This document shows, one piece after another, positions 39,506 through 47,962 of a stretch of DNA of 64,000 bases. This DNA comes from an uncultured Candidatus Saccharibacteria bacterium (lineage in GTDB: Bacteria; Patescibacteriota; Saccharimonadia; Saccharimonadales; Saccharimonadaceae). The DNA is taken from positions 83,173-147,172 of the forward strand of contig CALIJB010000004.1 in NCBI GenBank assembly GCA_938017675.1, written 5' to 3'. A program made the translations under genes and the position numbers. The notes below the pieces were generated by a model that was not told the DNA's origin, ran no database searches, and worked only from the letters and a program-made list of their open reading frames with translations. How positions within the stretch are numbered: the stretch's first letter is position 1; each line of letters begins with the position of its first letter.

Positions 39506-41190
39506 ATTGTCCAGACTTAGAAATTCCTCTTGGCAAAAGGTCGAAGCTTTATCGTTTTTTTGAGATGCTGCCAGCGTTAATAAGCTATGGCATGTTAATT
39601 TTGCTAGTAGTTTTATCAGTATTTAGTCCTTTTCTGGCAGCTATTTACTTATTGTTATTGGTGTTAACTACGTTTGTTAAGGCTATAGGCATTTCTTATA
39701 GAACTTTACTGGGCCACCGGCAACTTGTTCGGGCCGAGAAAATTGATTGGAGTGCTCGACTTGATGATCTATCGCAGGCTGCCGCGGGCAAGTCGCCCGA
39801 AATTAAAATTAATAAAAAAGATTTTGAAGCTGATGTGCATCAGCAAACTATTCTGTCTATCGAAAAAGGCGAGTTGCAGATCATAGATCCCAGAGATATT
39901 TATCATGCAGTACTAATTGCTGCTTATAACGAGTCTTACGAAGTATTGAAGCCGACGGTAGAGTCAGTAAATAATACAACATATCCGAACGAGAGGTTGA
40001 TTGTATATTTGGCTTACGAAGAACGCGGCGGCGAGCAGATGGCAGAGACTGCCAGACGTCTTCGCGATGAATACGCTGGCGTATTTTGCGACTTTCGGAT
40101 TATTCAACACCCTAAAGATTTGCCGGACGAGATACCGGGCAAGGGTCCAAATATTACGTATGCAGGCTATGACCTCAAGCAGTGGTGCGACAATAAAAAG
40201 ATTGAATATAACCAAGTAATCGTTACAACCCTTGATAGCGATAATCGGCCTTACTCAACCTATTTTGATTATGTGGCGTATAAATATGCTGTTACCCCTA
40301 ACCGCGAAAGACTATCATATCAGCCAGTGGCTTTGTATTTCGGTAATATTTGGGATGCGCCAGCACCAATGCGGGTGCTAGCAACGGGCAATTCGTTTTG
40401 GACTATTATTGGTAGTATGCGGCCGCATACTTTGCGTAATTTTGCAGCTCATAGTCAGCCGCTTTCGGCGCTTGTGAGTATGGATTTCTGGAGTAAGCGC
40501 AGTATTGTTGAGGATGGGCATCAGTATTGGCGTAGTTATTTCTACTTTAAAGGTGATTATAGTGTTATGCCAATCCATGTTCCTGTATATCAAGATGCCG
40601 TGTTATCAGACACATTTAAAGCAACGCTTATTAGTCAGTTTAAACAGTTGCGGCGCTGGGGGTATGGTGCTTCGGATATACCATATGTAGCAGTCAGATT
40701 GTTTACGCGCCAGCGAACAGCTCCTTTTTGGGAAACATTGGCAAGATTCATACGACTAATTGATAATCATGTTAGCTTAGCTACGATGTCAATATTGGTT
40801 GCTTTTGGCGCGTGGGTGCCATTATTAACCAATCCCGAAGCTTCCAGAAATATTTCTGCGCATGCTCTGCCGCTAATAGTTAGCCACATTCAACAGGTAG
40901 CAGTTATCGGAATATTTATTACGATTTTACTGATGCTGAAGATGCTGCCTCCTCGTCCAGAACGCTATAAGCGTTCGCGAACCGTTTTTATGGTTTTGCA
41001 ATGGTTTCTGATGCCTGTTATATCAATCTGTTATAGTTCTGCAGCATCAATGGCAGCGCAGACGCATTTGTTGTTAGGTAAATATCTTGAGAAATTTGAT
41101 GTAACCGACAAGGCAACACTATCGTCGCGTGCTAAAACAAAGGCCAAGAAGGATGCTCTCAAGAAAGCTAGACGTAAATCAAAATTATAA
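39502..41190 (+). CDS. Membrane glycosyltransferase, GT2 family
   Basis: A 562-aa processive-type glycosyltransferase. Two N-terminal helices (LPALISYGMLILLVVLSVFSPFLAAIYLLLLVLTTFVKAI) precede a GT-A domain: VLIAAYNESYEVLKPTVESVNNTTYPNERLIVYLAYEERGG, then TTLDSDNRPYSTYFDYV (metal DxD-like), and the acceptor motif SQFKQLRRWGYGASD (Q-x-x-R-W). Three or more C-terminal helices follow. A basic tail (KTKAKKDALKKARRKSK) ends it. The product may be an envelope polysaccharide or glycolipid; the sugar cannot be read. Start ATG overlaps the preceding stop (ATGA). Confidence 0.87.
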   Translation: MNCPDLEIPLGKRSKLYRFFEMLPALISYGMLILLVVLSVFSPFLAAIYLLLLVLTTFVKAIGISYRTLLGHRQLVRAEKIDWSARLDDLSQAAAGKSPEIKINKKDFEADVHQQTILSIEKGELQIIDPRDIYHAVLIAAYNESYEVLKPTVESVNNTTYPNERLIVYLAYEERGGEQMAETARRLRDEYAGVFCDFRIIQHPKDLPDEIPGKGPNITYAGYDLKQWCDNKKIEYNQVIVTTLDSDNRPYSTYFDYVAYKYAVTPNRERLSYQPVALYFGNIWDAPAPMRVLATGNSFWTIIGSMRPHTLRNFAAHSQPLSALVSMDFWSKRSIVEDGHQYWRSYFYFKGDYSVMPIHVPVYQDAVLSDTFKATLISQFKQLRRWGYGASDIPYVAVRLFTRQRTAPFWETLARFIRLIDNHVSLATMSILVAFGAWVPLLTNPEASRNISAHALPLIVSHIQQVAVIGIFITILLMLKMLPPRPERYKRSRTVFMVLQWFLMPVISICYSSAASMAAQTHLLLGKYLEKFDVTDKATLSSRAKTKAKKDALKKARRKSKL

Positions 41191-41613
41191 AATTATAAAA
41201 TTATCACTAAGTTTTAAGCTAAATAAAAATGGGTGACAGGTGAGTTTATATTAAAAACAAATTATTATAGTAAACGAAAGGTTAGTCTTTTAGCTGAGAC
41301 TACCAACACTGGTCGCGAGACACTGAATTACTTTACGTGATTACAATACCAAGCGAAGCAGTTCAGCTTGTTACGTTATTTGAGCTCGTAGTAAATGGTA
41401 TAGCGGCTTAGCCGAGATTGTTTTTTATATGTTGTAGATTTTGTTTTGGTATGTTGTTTAGCCATAACTCTATATTAGCATAAGTAATATTTTTTGTCAA
41501 ATTAGATAATCTACGAAAATATATCACCAGACGCATAGAAATGTTGATTAGACATCAAATAACGACGTGGAAAACTTTTAGTATTTGTGCATAAAATATT
41601 ATGCAAAATAAAA
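41191..41613 (+). other. AT-rich intergenic region, possible small RNA
   Basis: No credible coding gene. At about 41181-41206 the 8-mer AAAATTAT repeats three times in tandem. TATAGT near 41266-41271 could be a -10 box. Downstream are a TTAGTCT/AGACTA hairpin (about 41282-41302) and a CGGC/GCCG hairpin followed by T6 (about 41404-41426). A transcript of about 150 nt between them is possible but unproven. Confidence 0.3.
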
Positions 41614-41640
41614 AACTTGCCGTCTAAATTACGGCAAGTT
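41614..41640 (-). terminator. Terminator of tRNA-Val
   Basis: AACTTGCCGT and ACGGCAAGTT form a perfect 10-bp stem with a 7-nt loop. On the minus strand it is followed by T6, ending the tRNA-Val transcript. Confidence 0.85.
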
Positions 41641-41652
41641 ACATGATTGCTC

Positions 41653-41729
41653 TGGTGGGCAATAGAGGATTCGAACCTCTCACCTCTTCAACGTCAATGA
41701 AGCGCTCTAGCCAAATGAGCTAATCGCCC
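41653..41729 (-). tRNA. tRNA-Val (GAC)
   Basis: On the minus strand: acceptor GGGCGAT/ATTGCCC with one G-U pair, D-arm GCTC/GAGC, anticodon loop TTGACGT (GAC), T-arm AGAGGTTCGAATCCTCT and encoded ACCA. A TTGCAA-N17-TACCAT promoter lies upstream on the minus strand. Confidence 0.94.
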
Positions 41730-41801
41730 AGCTGCACTTAATGGTAGCAGAAATCAATACGTATTGCAATATGACAGAATAGCCAGTAATATACTAAGTA
41801 G

Positions 41802-41950
41802 ATGTTGACGGAGTCTAACCACCTCTTGAGTCTCGTGTTGGCGGTTGCGGCGCACGTAAAAAGTCGGAGCAAGAGTAATAGCCAAGGTGGAACCTCCCGT
41901 TTTTGGGACCGAGGCACGCGCGTAAAAACGCTTGCGTGCTTTTATATTTT
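41802..41950 (+). promoter_or_regulatory. T-box riboswitch leader of thrS
   Basis: The T-box bulge UGGAACC lies at 41888-41894. Below it are GG and CC pairing partners; above it TCCC (41895-41898) pairs with GGGA (41905-41908), the standard antiterminator. A competing terminator follows: GCACGCGCG (41914-41922) pairs with CGC-tt-GCGTGC (41929-41939), followed by TTTTATATTTT. The base after UGG is A, which matches the U73 discriminator of tRNA-Thr at 39039. ACC (a threonine codon) at 41818-41820 is the likely specifier, in a short stem I that I could not fold confidently. Uncharged tRNA-Thr would favour thrS transcription. Confidence 0.78.
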
Positions 41951-41968
41951 CTAAAAAGGAGGTTCATT

Positions 41969-43783
41969 ATGAACGAACAGCAATTACAATCAATGCGGCA
42001 CAGTCTAGCGCATATTATGGCGCAGGCGGTGCAGCATTTATGGCCGCAGGCTAAATTCGGTGTTGGGCCGGCTATTGATAATGGTTTTTACTACGATATT
42101 GATCTTGGTGATGTAAAGATATCGGAGGATGATTTTAGCCGTATTGAAAAAGAAATGCGAAGTATTATTGCACGCGATCTGCCGTTTACGCGTCAAGATG
42201 TGCCGGTTGATGAGGCGATAACTTGGGCGAAAGAAAACGATCAGCCTTACAAAATTGAATTGCTTAACGACTTGAAACGGTCAGGTACGACAATAGCGAA
42301 AGATCTAGCGGGCCAGAAGCTTGGTTCTGTCAGCGATGATGAAAGCAAGGTTGACACTGTATCGTTATATTCGCAGGGTGATTATACTGACTTATGTCGT
42401 GGCGGTCACGTTGGAAGCACCGGCAAGGTTGGAGCTTTCAAGTTAATGCTCGTTGCTGGTGCGTATTGGCGCGGTAATGAGAACAACCCGCAGATGCAGC
42501 GTTTGTACGGTGTCGCTTTTGCGACTCAAGCTGAACTGGACGGTTACTTGGATATGCTAGAAGAGGCAAAGAAGCGCGATCATCGTAAGCTCGGTAAAGA
42601 ACTTGATCTTTATACTATGTCGCCGCTTGTTGGCATCGGTTTGCCGTTGTTTACGCCGCGCGGTACGGTTCTGCGCGAAAAGGCAGCGCAGTTATCGAAC
42701 GAGCTGCGCCAAAAATACGGTTTCACGAAAGTTTGGACACCGCATATCACCAAGAAGGATTTATACGAAGCATCAGGACATTGGGCGAAATTTGGCGACG
42801 AACTTTTTTTGGTGACTAGCCAAGAGACTAGCGACAAGATGGCGCTCAAGCCGATGAACTGTCCGCATCACACTCAGATTTTTGCCTCGCAGCCGCGCAG
42901 TTATCGCGAGATGCCGATACGTTATTTAGAAACAACGACCGACTACCGCGACGAGAAAACTGGTGAATTAGGCGGTTTGAGCCGCGTGCGTTCGTTAACT
43001 CAGGACGATAGCCACGTCTTTTGCCGGCCTGACCAAATTGAACAAGAAATTAATAATTTGCTAGCTTGCGCGCAAGAATTGTACGATATCGTTGGTATGA
43101 AATTGCGCGTGCGATTAAGTTACCGCGACGATGGCGAAGGCTATTTGGGCGAGTTAGAATTGTGGCAATCAGCTCAATCGCAACTCAAAGCTGCAGTTGT
43201 CGCTAAAGGTCTTGACTATTTTGAACAGGAAGGCGAAGCAGCTTTCTATGGGCCAAAAATAGACTTCATGGCGACCGATGCGATTGGACGAGAACATCAG
43301 GTTGCGACAGTGCAGTTAGACTTTGTCCAGCCTGAACGTTTTGGTCTTGAATACATAAATGAGTCTGGCGATTCGGAACGTCCAGTAATGATTCACAGTG
43401 CATTGCTTGGTTCAATTGAACGCTTTTTGAGCGTATTCATTGAGCATACAGCTGGCTGGTTTCCATTCTGGATTGCACCTGAACAGGTTCGTATTCTTAC
43501 AGTTAATGATACAGTAAATGACTATGTTTATGAAATTACATCAGTGCTAAAAACAGAGGTATTGATGCGTCCTATAAAATACAACGAAGTAAGATTCACA
43601 GCAGATACGCGTAATGAGTCTTTAGGCAAAAAAATCCGTGAGGCAACTGTTGTAAAAATTCCAGTACAAATTATAGTTGGTCCAAAGGATAAGGCTGCAC
43701 GTGTCGTTAGCGTTCGTACTCGCGCGGGCGAGGAGCAGGTTTCTATTGATCAACTAGCTGAATACATTCAGAGCATTCAATAA
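41969..43783 (+). CDS. thrS: Threonyl-tRNA synthetase, lacking the TGS domain
   Basis: A 604-aa class II synthetase. It begins directly at the editing domain (MNEQQLQSMRHSLAHIMAQAVQHLWP; HxxxH and YTDLCRGGHV with the editing cysteine), then the catalytic domain with motif 2 around YRDEKTGELGGLSRVRSLTQDDSHVFC and motif 3 HSALLGSIERFLSVFIEHTAG, plus zinc ligands in KPMNCPHH. The C-terminal anticodon domain follows. The N-terminal TGS domain (about 60 aa in E. coli) is absent. The ATG at 41969 has AAAGGAGG before it, so an upstream start at 41903 inside the T-box is rejected. Controlled by the T-box leader. Confidence 0.95.
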   Translation: MNEQQLQSMRHSLAHIMAQAVQHLWPQAKFGVGPAIDNGFYYDIDLGDVKISEDDFSRIEKEMRSIIARDLPFTRQDVPVDEAITWAKENDQPYKIELLNDLKRSGTTIAKDLAGQKLGSVSDDESKVDTVSLYSQGDYTDLCRGGHVGSTGKVGAFKLMLVAGAYWRGNENNPQMQRLYGVAFATQAELDGYLDMLEEAKKRDHRKLGKELDLYTMSPLVGIGLPLFTPRGTVLREKAAQLSNELRQKYGFTKVWTPHITKKDLYEASGHWAKFGDELFLVTSQETSDKMALKPMNCPHHTQIFASQPRSYREMPIRYLETTTDYRDEKTGELGGLSRVRSLTQDDSHVFCRPDQIEQEINNLLACAQELYDIVGMKLRVRLSYRDDGEGYLGELELWQSAQSQLKAAVVAKGLDYFEQEGEAAFYGPKIDFMATDAIGREHQVATVQLDFVQPERFGLEYINESGDSERPVMIHSALLGSIERFLSVFIEHTAGWFPFWIAPEQVRILTVNDTVNDYVYEITSVLKTEVLMRPIKYNEVRFTADTRNESLGKKIREATVVKIPVQIIVGPKDKAARVVSVRTRAGEEQVSIDQLAEYIQSIQ

Positions 43784-44712
43784 TGAAAAAAATAGCTGCC
43801 GCTGTTGAGCGCGATAATAAATTGCTAGCAGCAGCTGACGTAACAGATTTGCCGCTAGTCGTTATTGCTGGCCCGACTGCTAGCGGCAAAACTGAGCTAG
43901 CAATTCGGATCGCTAAAAAATTTAACGGTGAGGTCATCTCGGCTGACTCGCGAGCAATTTATCGCGGACTCGATGTTGGTACAGCTAAACCTACGTCTGA
44001 AGAACAACAAGGGATACCGCATTGGGGCATTGATATGGTCGATCCAGGAGAGAGGTTTACGGCAGCAAATTTTAAGGTGTATGCTCAGCGAAAGATTAGC
44101 GAAATTCGTTCACGCGGGCATCTGCCGATTATAGCTGGCGGTACTGGTTTGTATATCGATAGCGTACTGTACGATTTTAAGTTTACGGCATATTCAAACA
44201 ATCTTGATGAACGGCGTAAACTTGAGAATAAATCGTTAGAACAGCTTATATATCATTGCGAAAAAAACAACATTAAATTGCCGAAAAATATAAAAAATAA
44301 GCGACATATTATTAACGCCATTCTACGCAAAGGGGAAGATCCTCTCAAAAATGATAAAATAATTAGCAATACTATACTAGTAGGTATAGCGACAGACAGA
44401 GACATCCTAAGAAGCAGAATTGAAGAGCGGGCAAAGAATATTGTAGGTAATACAACAATAAATGAAGCTATACGCGCGGCAGAGAAGTGGGGCTGGTACA
44501 ACGAGGCAATGACTGGGAATGTCTATCCGCTTATCAAACAATATCTAGATGGCACAATTAACGAGATTGAACTTGAGCGAAAACTTTGTGTACTAGATTG
44601 GCGGTTGGCTAAACGCCAGCTTACTTGGCTGAGGCGTAATAAGGATATTAAATGGTTTAGTATTGATGAAGCATGGATCTACATCGTGAACAATCTAGAT
44701 AAGAGCTCTTAG
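43783..44712 (+). CDS. miaA: tRNA dimethylallyltransferase MiaA
   Basis: A 309-aa enzyme that adds dimethylallyl to A37 of tRNAs reading UNN codons. P-loop VVIAGPTASGKTELAIRIAKKFNGEVISADSRAIYRGLDVGTAKPTSEE; later IIAGGTGLYIDSVLYDF and RQLTWLRRNKDIKWFSID. An N-terminal extension of about 27 residues is unusual. The ATG overlaps the thrS stop by 1 nt (TAATG), so both are in one operon under T-box control. Confidence 0.94.
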   Translation: MKKIAAAVERDNKLLAAADVTDLPLVVIAGPTASGKTELAIRIAKKFNGEVISADSRAIYRGLDVGTAKPTSEEQQGIPHWGIDMVDPGERFTAANFKVYAQRKISEIRSRGHLPIIAGGTGLYIDSVLYDFKFTAYSNNLDERRKLENKSLEQLIYHCEKNNIKLPKNIKNKRHIINAILRKGEDPLKNDKIISNTILVGIATDRDILRSRIEERAKNIVGNTTINEAIRAAEKWGWYNEAMTGNVYPLIKQYLDGTINEIELERKLCVLDWRLAKRQLTWLRRNKDIKWFSIDEAWIYIVNNLDKSS

Positions 44713-44744
44713 ATATGATACTCTTATACTAAAGGGTTTACGGT

Positions 44745-45356
44745 ATGATTGACGCATTATTTGGTTCAAAAACGAGGGTAAAACTTCTGCATCTCTTTCT
44801 TAACAATCCTGGAAAGTCGTTTTATGTCCGCGAGATTACGCGGTTGATTGGCGAACAGATAAATTCTGTGCGCAGAGAGCTATCTAATATGCTTGATGCT
44901 GGTGTGCTGCTGAGTAATACAAACGATAATAAACTATATTACGAGATTAACCGCTCTTACATTCACTACAAACCGCTCAAAGAGATTTTTACTAATAATG
45001 ATGTTAGCAAGCAAAAACCAAAAAGATTTTCAAAACAATCTGCTAGTAGCGAGACAGACGATTGGCGAATTGCTCTGGCGGCTTTGCCTAAAGCAAAAAT
45101 TGTGATAGCAGCAGGTGTATTGGTTCGCGGTTCAGCGAGCAAGGTTGATTTATTGATCGTCGGTAATGTCGAATCTAAACGTGTAGCGGATGTAGTAAAT
45201 GGAATAGAAATAAAAGTCGGTAGGCAGCTAACGTTTAGTAGAATGCTGTACGACGAATTCTATTATCGTTTGAGCGTGCATGATAGGTTCATTAATGATA
45301 TATTATCAAGCAGACACGAAGTTGTAGTAGATAGTGAAAATATTCTGCAGCGATAG
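44745..45356 (+). CDS. Winged-helix regulator with nucleotidyltransferase-like C-terminus
   Basis: A 203-aa protein. Residues 1-75 form an ArsR-like winged helix (MIDALFGSKTRVKLLHLFLNNPGKSFYVREITRLIGEQINSVRRELSNMLDAGVL), the type found in regulators beginning with a SKxRxxLL helix. Residues about 105-185 (AKIVIAAGVLVRGSASKVDLLIVGNVESKRV) look like a minimal nucleotidyltransferase fold, with D in SASKVDLLIVG but without the full GSx10DxD site. Probably a DNA-binding sensor rather than an enzyme. TATACT at 44725-44730 may be its promoter. Confidence 0.72.
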   Translation: MIDALFGSKTRVKLLHLFLNNPGKSFYVREITRLIGEQINSVRRELSNMLDAGVLLSNTNDNKLYYEINRSYIHYKPLKEIFTNNDVSKQKPKRFSKQSASSETDDWRIALAALPKAKIVIAAGVLVRGSASKVDLLIVGNVESKRVADVVNGIEIKVGRQLTFSRMLYDEFYYRLSVHDRFINDILSSRHEVVVDSENILQR

Positions 45357-45376
45357 AAATGAAGGAGGAAAAAAGA

Positions 45377-46015
45377 GTGTTTGACATAGAATACAAAGGC
45401 GGAAACACGATTGTACTTTCGGGTAAAAAGACTACTATTATTACAGATCCGAAATTGTCGTTGATTGGACTAAAAGATGCCAAAACTACCGGTTGCGTTG
45501 AACTTGCTACCGAGGATCGCTTCGCTGTTAAGGCAGATGGCGCAAAGCTCGTAGTTAATGGTCCTGGCGAATACGAAATAGGAGATTTTGTTATAAAAGG
45601 AATTGCTGCTGTTCGACATCTTGATAGCGGCAGCAATGAAAAACTAGATACAATTTATCGGGTAGAATGCGGTAATGTTGCTATAGGTGTTATTGGTAAC
45701 ATCGAACCAAAATTAAACGATGATCAATTAGAAAATCTTGGAGTGATAGACATCCTAATAGTTCCAGTCGGTGGATCTGGCTATACGCTTGATGCCACGA
45801 GCGCCGTGGCTCTGGTCCGCACTATTAGCCCGAAGGTTGTCGTGCCGATACATTATGCTGATAGCGGTATATCTTACGAAGTGCCACAGGACTCGGCCGA
45901 AGTTTTTGTTAAAGAAATGGGTGCGCCTGTCGAAAATGTATCTAAACTAAAAGTAAAGAATGACTCCTCGCTATCAATGGTATTAACGACGTATATATTG
46001 TCGCGAACGAGATAA
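45377..46015 (+). CDS. Metallo-beta-lactamase fold hydrolase, UlaG-like
   Basis: A 212-aa protein of the MBL fold related to UlaG/YtkL-type hydrolases (DIEYKGGNTIVLSGKKTTIITDPK...VNGPGEYEIGDFVIKGIAAVRHLD...IDILIVPVGGSGYTLDATSAVALVRTISPKVVVPIHYADSG). The HxHxDH zinc motif is lacking, so catalysis is doubtful; one His remains in VVPIHYAD. An ATG at 45359 is possible, but AAGGAGG at 45362-45368 lies 8 nt before GTG 45377, which I prefer. It follows the regulator gene closely. Confidence 0.75.
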   Translation: MFDIEYKGGNTIVLSGKKTTIITDPKLSLIGLKDAKTTGCVELATEDRFAVKADGAKLVVNGPGEYEIGDFVIKGIAAVRHLDSGSNEKLDTIYRVECGNVAIGVIGNIEPKLNDDQLENLGVIDILIVPVGGSGYTLDATSAVALVRTISPKVVVPIHYADSGISYEVPQDSAEVFVKEMGAPVENVSKLKVKNDSSLSMVLTTYILSRTR

Positions 46016-46036
46016 TATAGTCTAAGGTTAAATAAT

Positions 46037-46063
46037 AAAATCCCCCTGTTGTAGGGGGATTTT
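46037..46063. terminator. Bidirectional terminator
   Basis: AAAATCCCCCT and AGGGGGATTTT form a perfect 11-bp stem with A and T flanks, serving both the plus-strand hydrolase gene and minus-strand rpmB. Confidence 0.9.
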
Positions 46064-46073
46064 ACTTTGTGGC

Positions 46074-46274
46074 TTAGGCTGAAGCTATGATACCTTTTTT
46101 CTTGAGTGTGCGTATAGCCTTCGTTGAAAGTACCATGGTGATTTTTTTACCATTAACAACGAAAGTCTTTCTTTGAAGGTTGGGTTTGAACACTCGCTTA
46201 TTGCGCTGCAGAGAGAAACTTACTTTGTTTCCGAACTGCTTGCCTTTGCCAGTCAGCTCACATCGTGCTGCCAT
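46074..46274 (-). CDS. rpmB: 50S ribosomal protein L28
   Basis: A 66-aa L28 (MAARCELTGKGKQFGNKVSFSLQRNKRVFKPNLQRKTFVVNGKKITMVLSTKAIRTLKKKG). It has a single Cys, so no zinc site. The frame is open four codons further up, but the normal family start is the ATG at 46274. Confidence 0.94.
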   Translation of the reverse strand: MAARCELTGKGKQFGNKVSFSLQRNKRVFKPNLQRKTFVVNGKKITMVLSTKAIRTLKKKGIIASA

Positions 46275-46369
46275 TGTAGATTCCACTTCTTAATTACGGT
46301 TATTATCAATCTGTCCTAGTATACTCTGGTTTTGATTCTTCGTCAAGAGCTGGTACAATGATAAATTAG

Positions 46370-47017
46370 ATGGATATTCTGTATATAATTATTGTTTTGG
46401 TGGTGATATTTGTGTCGATGACGTTGCATGAATTAGCTCACGGCTTGGTGGCAAATAGTTTGGGTGATCGAACTGCGTATGATTTTGGCAGATTAACTTT
46501 GAATCCGATAAAACATATAGACCCGTATATGACTATATTAATGCCGATGATAATAATTATCACAAACATGACGACTGGGGCTAGCGTGCCAATCTTTGGT
46601 GGTGCAAAACCAGTACCTTTTAACCCAAACAATATAAAGCATGGCGAGATTGGAGTGGCATTGGTAGCTATAAGCGGTCCGTTAGTGAACTTCTTTTTAG
46701 CGTTTGTAGCGTACGCAATACTTGTGGTCTCTAAGTCCGAGGCAGGTTCTTTGTTTAATTCTGTACTAACGGCTTTTACAATGGTGAATTTAGGGTTTTT
46801 TGCTTTCAATATAATTCCGATACCACCATTGGATGGATCGCGGGTACTGTATGCGCTTGCTCCTGACTTTGTGAGGAGTATTTTCGATACCATAGAGAGA
46901 TATGGTGTTTTATTGATTTTTGCCATAGTTATGGTCGGCGGTTCGTTAATAGTTACTTATATGAACTTTATAATCGTAAACATGCTAAAAGGATTCTCTA
47001 TCGTTTTTGGCGGGTAG
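46370..47017 (+). CDS. Site-2 protease family M50 membrane metalloprotease
   Basis: A 215-aa intramembrane protease. Zinc site HELAH at residues 20-24 in the first helix, the third ligand in NIIPIPPLDGSRVL near residue 150, and about five helices. This is the compact M50B form common in small genomes, with no PDZ domain. Substrate unknown; it may cut signal-peptide remnants or anti-sigma factors. TGG TACAAT (46351-46359) lies 10 nt before the ATG and there is no ribosome site, so the mRNA has almost no leader. Confidence 0.9.
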   Translation: MDILYIIIVLVVIFVSMTLHELAHGLVANSLGDRTAYDFGRLTLNPIKHIDPYMTILMPMIIIITNMTTGASVPIFGGAKPVPFNPNNIKHGEIGVALVAISGPLVNFFLAFVAYAILVVSKSEAGSLFNSVLTAFTMVNLGFFAFNIIPIPPLDGSRVLYALAPDFVRSIFDTIERYGVLLIFAIVMVGGSLIVTYMNFIIVNMLKGFSIVFGG

Positions 47018-47020
47018 TCG

Positions 47021-47029
47021 TGGTACAAT
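47021..47029 (+). promoter_or_regulatory. Extended -10 promoter of the 6S-like RNA
   Basis: TGG TACAAT; a start 7 nt downstream is A47036, which is the first base of the RNA's terminal stem. Confidence 0.6.
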
Positions 47030-47035
47030 ATAATT

Positions 47036-47176
47036 AGCCTCTTAGGCACCAGCGTATATGATTTTCCTAACAAATCATTGATAGGGATCTCAACAGCAGT
47101 ATTCTCGTGGGAATATTGTGAGAGAACCCACCTTGCAATAAGCGGGGAATATCAGTCGCTAGCCTGGAGGCTTTTT
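47036..47176 (+). ncRNA. 6S-like structured small RNA candidate
   Basis: About 140 nt between a promoter and a T5 tail. The ends pair as a three-part stem: AGCCTC/GAGGCT, AGGC/GCCT and AGCG/CGCT. Further in, GAT-TTTCC pairs with GGGGAATATC, then a wide unpaired centre, then CTCA/TGAG and AGTATTC/GAATATT closing the apical loop. A long rod with a large internal bubble is the shape of 6S RNA, which holds RNA polymerase. It is shorter than most 6S RNAs (180-200 nt) and lies directly before the RNase P RNA gene. An SRP RNA is unlikely because the GGAAGG/AGCAG apical motif is absent. Confidence 0.5.
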
Positions 47177-47177
47177 G

Positions 47178-47186
47178 TGATATAAT
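47178..47186 (+). promoter_or_regulatory. Extended -10 promoter of rnpB
   Basis: TGA TATAAT; predicted start near 47193, matching the 5' end of the RNase P RNA. Confidence 0.65.
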
Positions 47187-47191
47187 TACGC

Positions 47192-47545
47192 TAGGCTATC
47201 GGGTAATCGCTGGTTCTTTACAGAACAAGAGGAAAGTCCGGGCAGCGTAGGACATGGCAGTCGCTAACGGCGACCAGAGGTAACTCTAGGGAAAGTGCCA
47301 CAGAAACGATACCGCTATCTCAAATCTGCTTAATGCACGATGACTGATAGTAAGGGTGAAAAGAGCGGTGTAAGAGACCGTAGCCGACTATGGTGACATA
47401 GAAGGAGGGTAAACCCTGCCAGCTGCAAGGTGTATTATCGCATAAGTTGTTCGCTTGATAATACTAACATCCGCTTGAGCTGTGCAGCAATGTGCAGCCT
47501 AGATAGATGATTACCGATAACAGAACCCGGCTTATAGATAGCCTA
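47192..47545 (+). ncRNA. rnpB: RNase P RNA (class A type)
   Basis: The catalytic RNA of RNase P, which trims tRNA 5' ends. The universally conserved GAGGAAAGTCCGGGC (about 47229-47243), CACAGAAACG, AGGGTGAAA, GTGTAAGAGACC and the 3' ACAGAACCCGGCTTAT are all present. The 5' TAGGCTATC pairs with the 3' GATAGCCTA. Length of about 354 nt is normal. Its 3' end runs into the terminator at 47540-47586. Confidence 0.95.
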
Positions 47546-47586
47546 ATAAAAGACCGCTAGTTGATCTCGCGGTCTTTTATTAGGCT
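47540..47586. terminator. Long bidirectional terminator between rnpB and rplT
   Basis: An 18-bp perfect stem (arms 47540-47557 and 47569-47586) with an 11-nt loop and T-rich arms on both strands. The 5' arm shares AGCCTA with the closing stem of rnpB. Confidence 0.9.
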
Positions 47587-47611
47587 TAAGTTCTAAGTAG
47601 AAGAAGGATTT

Positions 47612-47959
47612 TTATTGCTTTGTTGCTTCTTTGACGATCTCAGAAAAAGCTTCCGGCTCGTTGACGGCTAAGTCAGCGAGGACCTTACGGTTGATTTCAA
47701 TGTTGGTCGCGCGAAGACCTGCTATCAATTTACCGTAGGTTGTGCCATTTTGGCGGGCAGCTGCATTGATACGAGTAATCCACAGGCTGCGCAGATCGCG
47801 CTTTTTGTTGCGGCGGTCGCGATATGCGTACTGCAAGGCACGAATTACGGCTTGCTTAGCTAAGCGAAAGCTTCGGGTGCGGTTATGCTGCATTCCCTTG
47901 GCTAATTTTAAGGTCTTCTTATGTTTCGCCGAAGCGGCGACTCCTCGTTTGACTCGCAT
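47612..47959 (-). CDS. rplT: 50S ribosomal protein L20
   Basis: A 115-aa L20 ([69 protein letters not shown]). Binds 23S rRNA early in 50S assembly and in some bacteria represses its own operon. Last gene of infC-rpmI-rplT. Confidence 0.97.
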   Translation of the reverse strand: MRVKRGVAASAKHKKTLKLAKGMQHNRTRSFRLAKQAVIRALQYAYRDRRNKKRDLRSLWITRINAAARQNGTTYGKLIAGLRATNIEINRKVLADLAVNEPEAFSEIVKEATKQ

Positions 47960-47962
47960 ATA

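Noticed and set aside
41181..41206. Three tandem copies of an AT-only 8-mer
   Set aside because: Simple AT-rich slippage repeat at a gene end; no function is implied.
41903..41968. Upstream start of thrS
   Set aside because: Would lie in the T-box terminator; AAAGGAGG supports 41969.
47036..47176. SRP 4.5S RNA as identity of the small RNA
   Set aside because: The conserved GGAAGG...AGCAG apical loop is missing.
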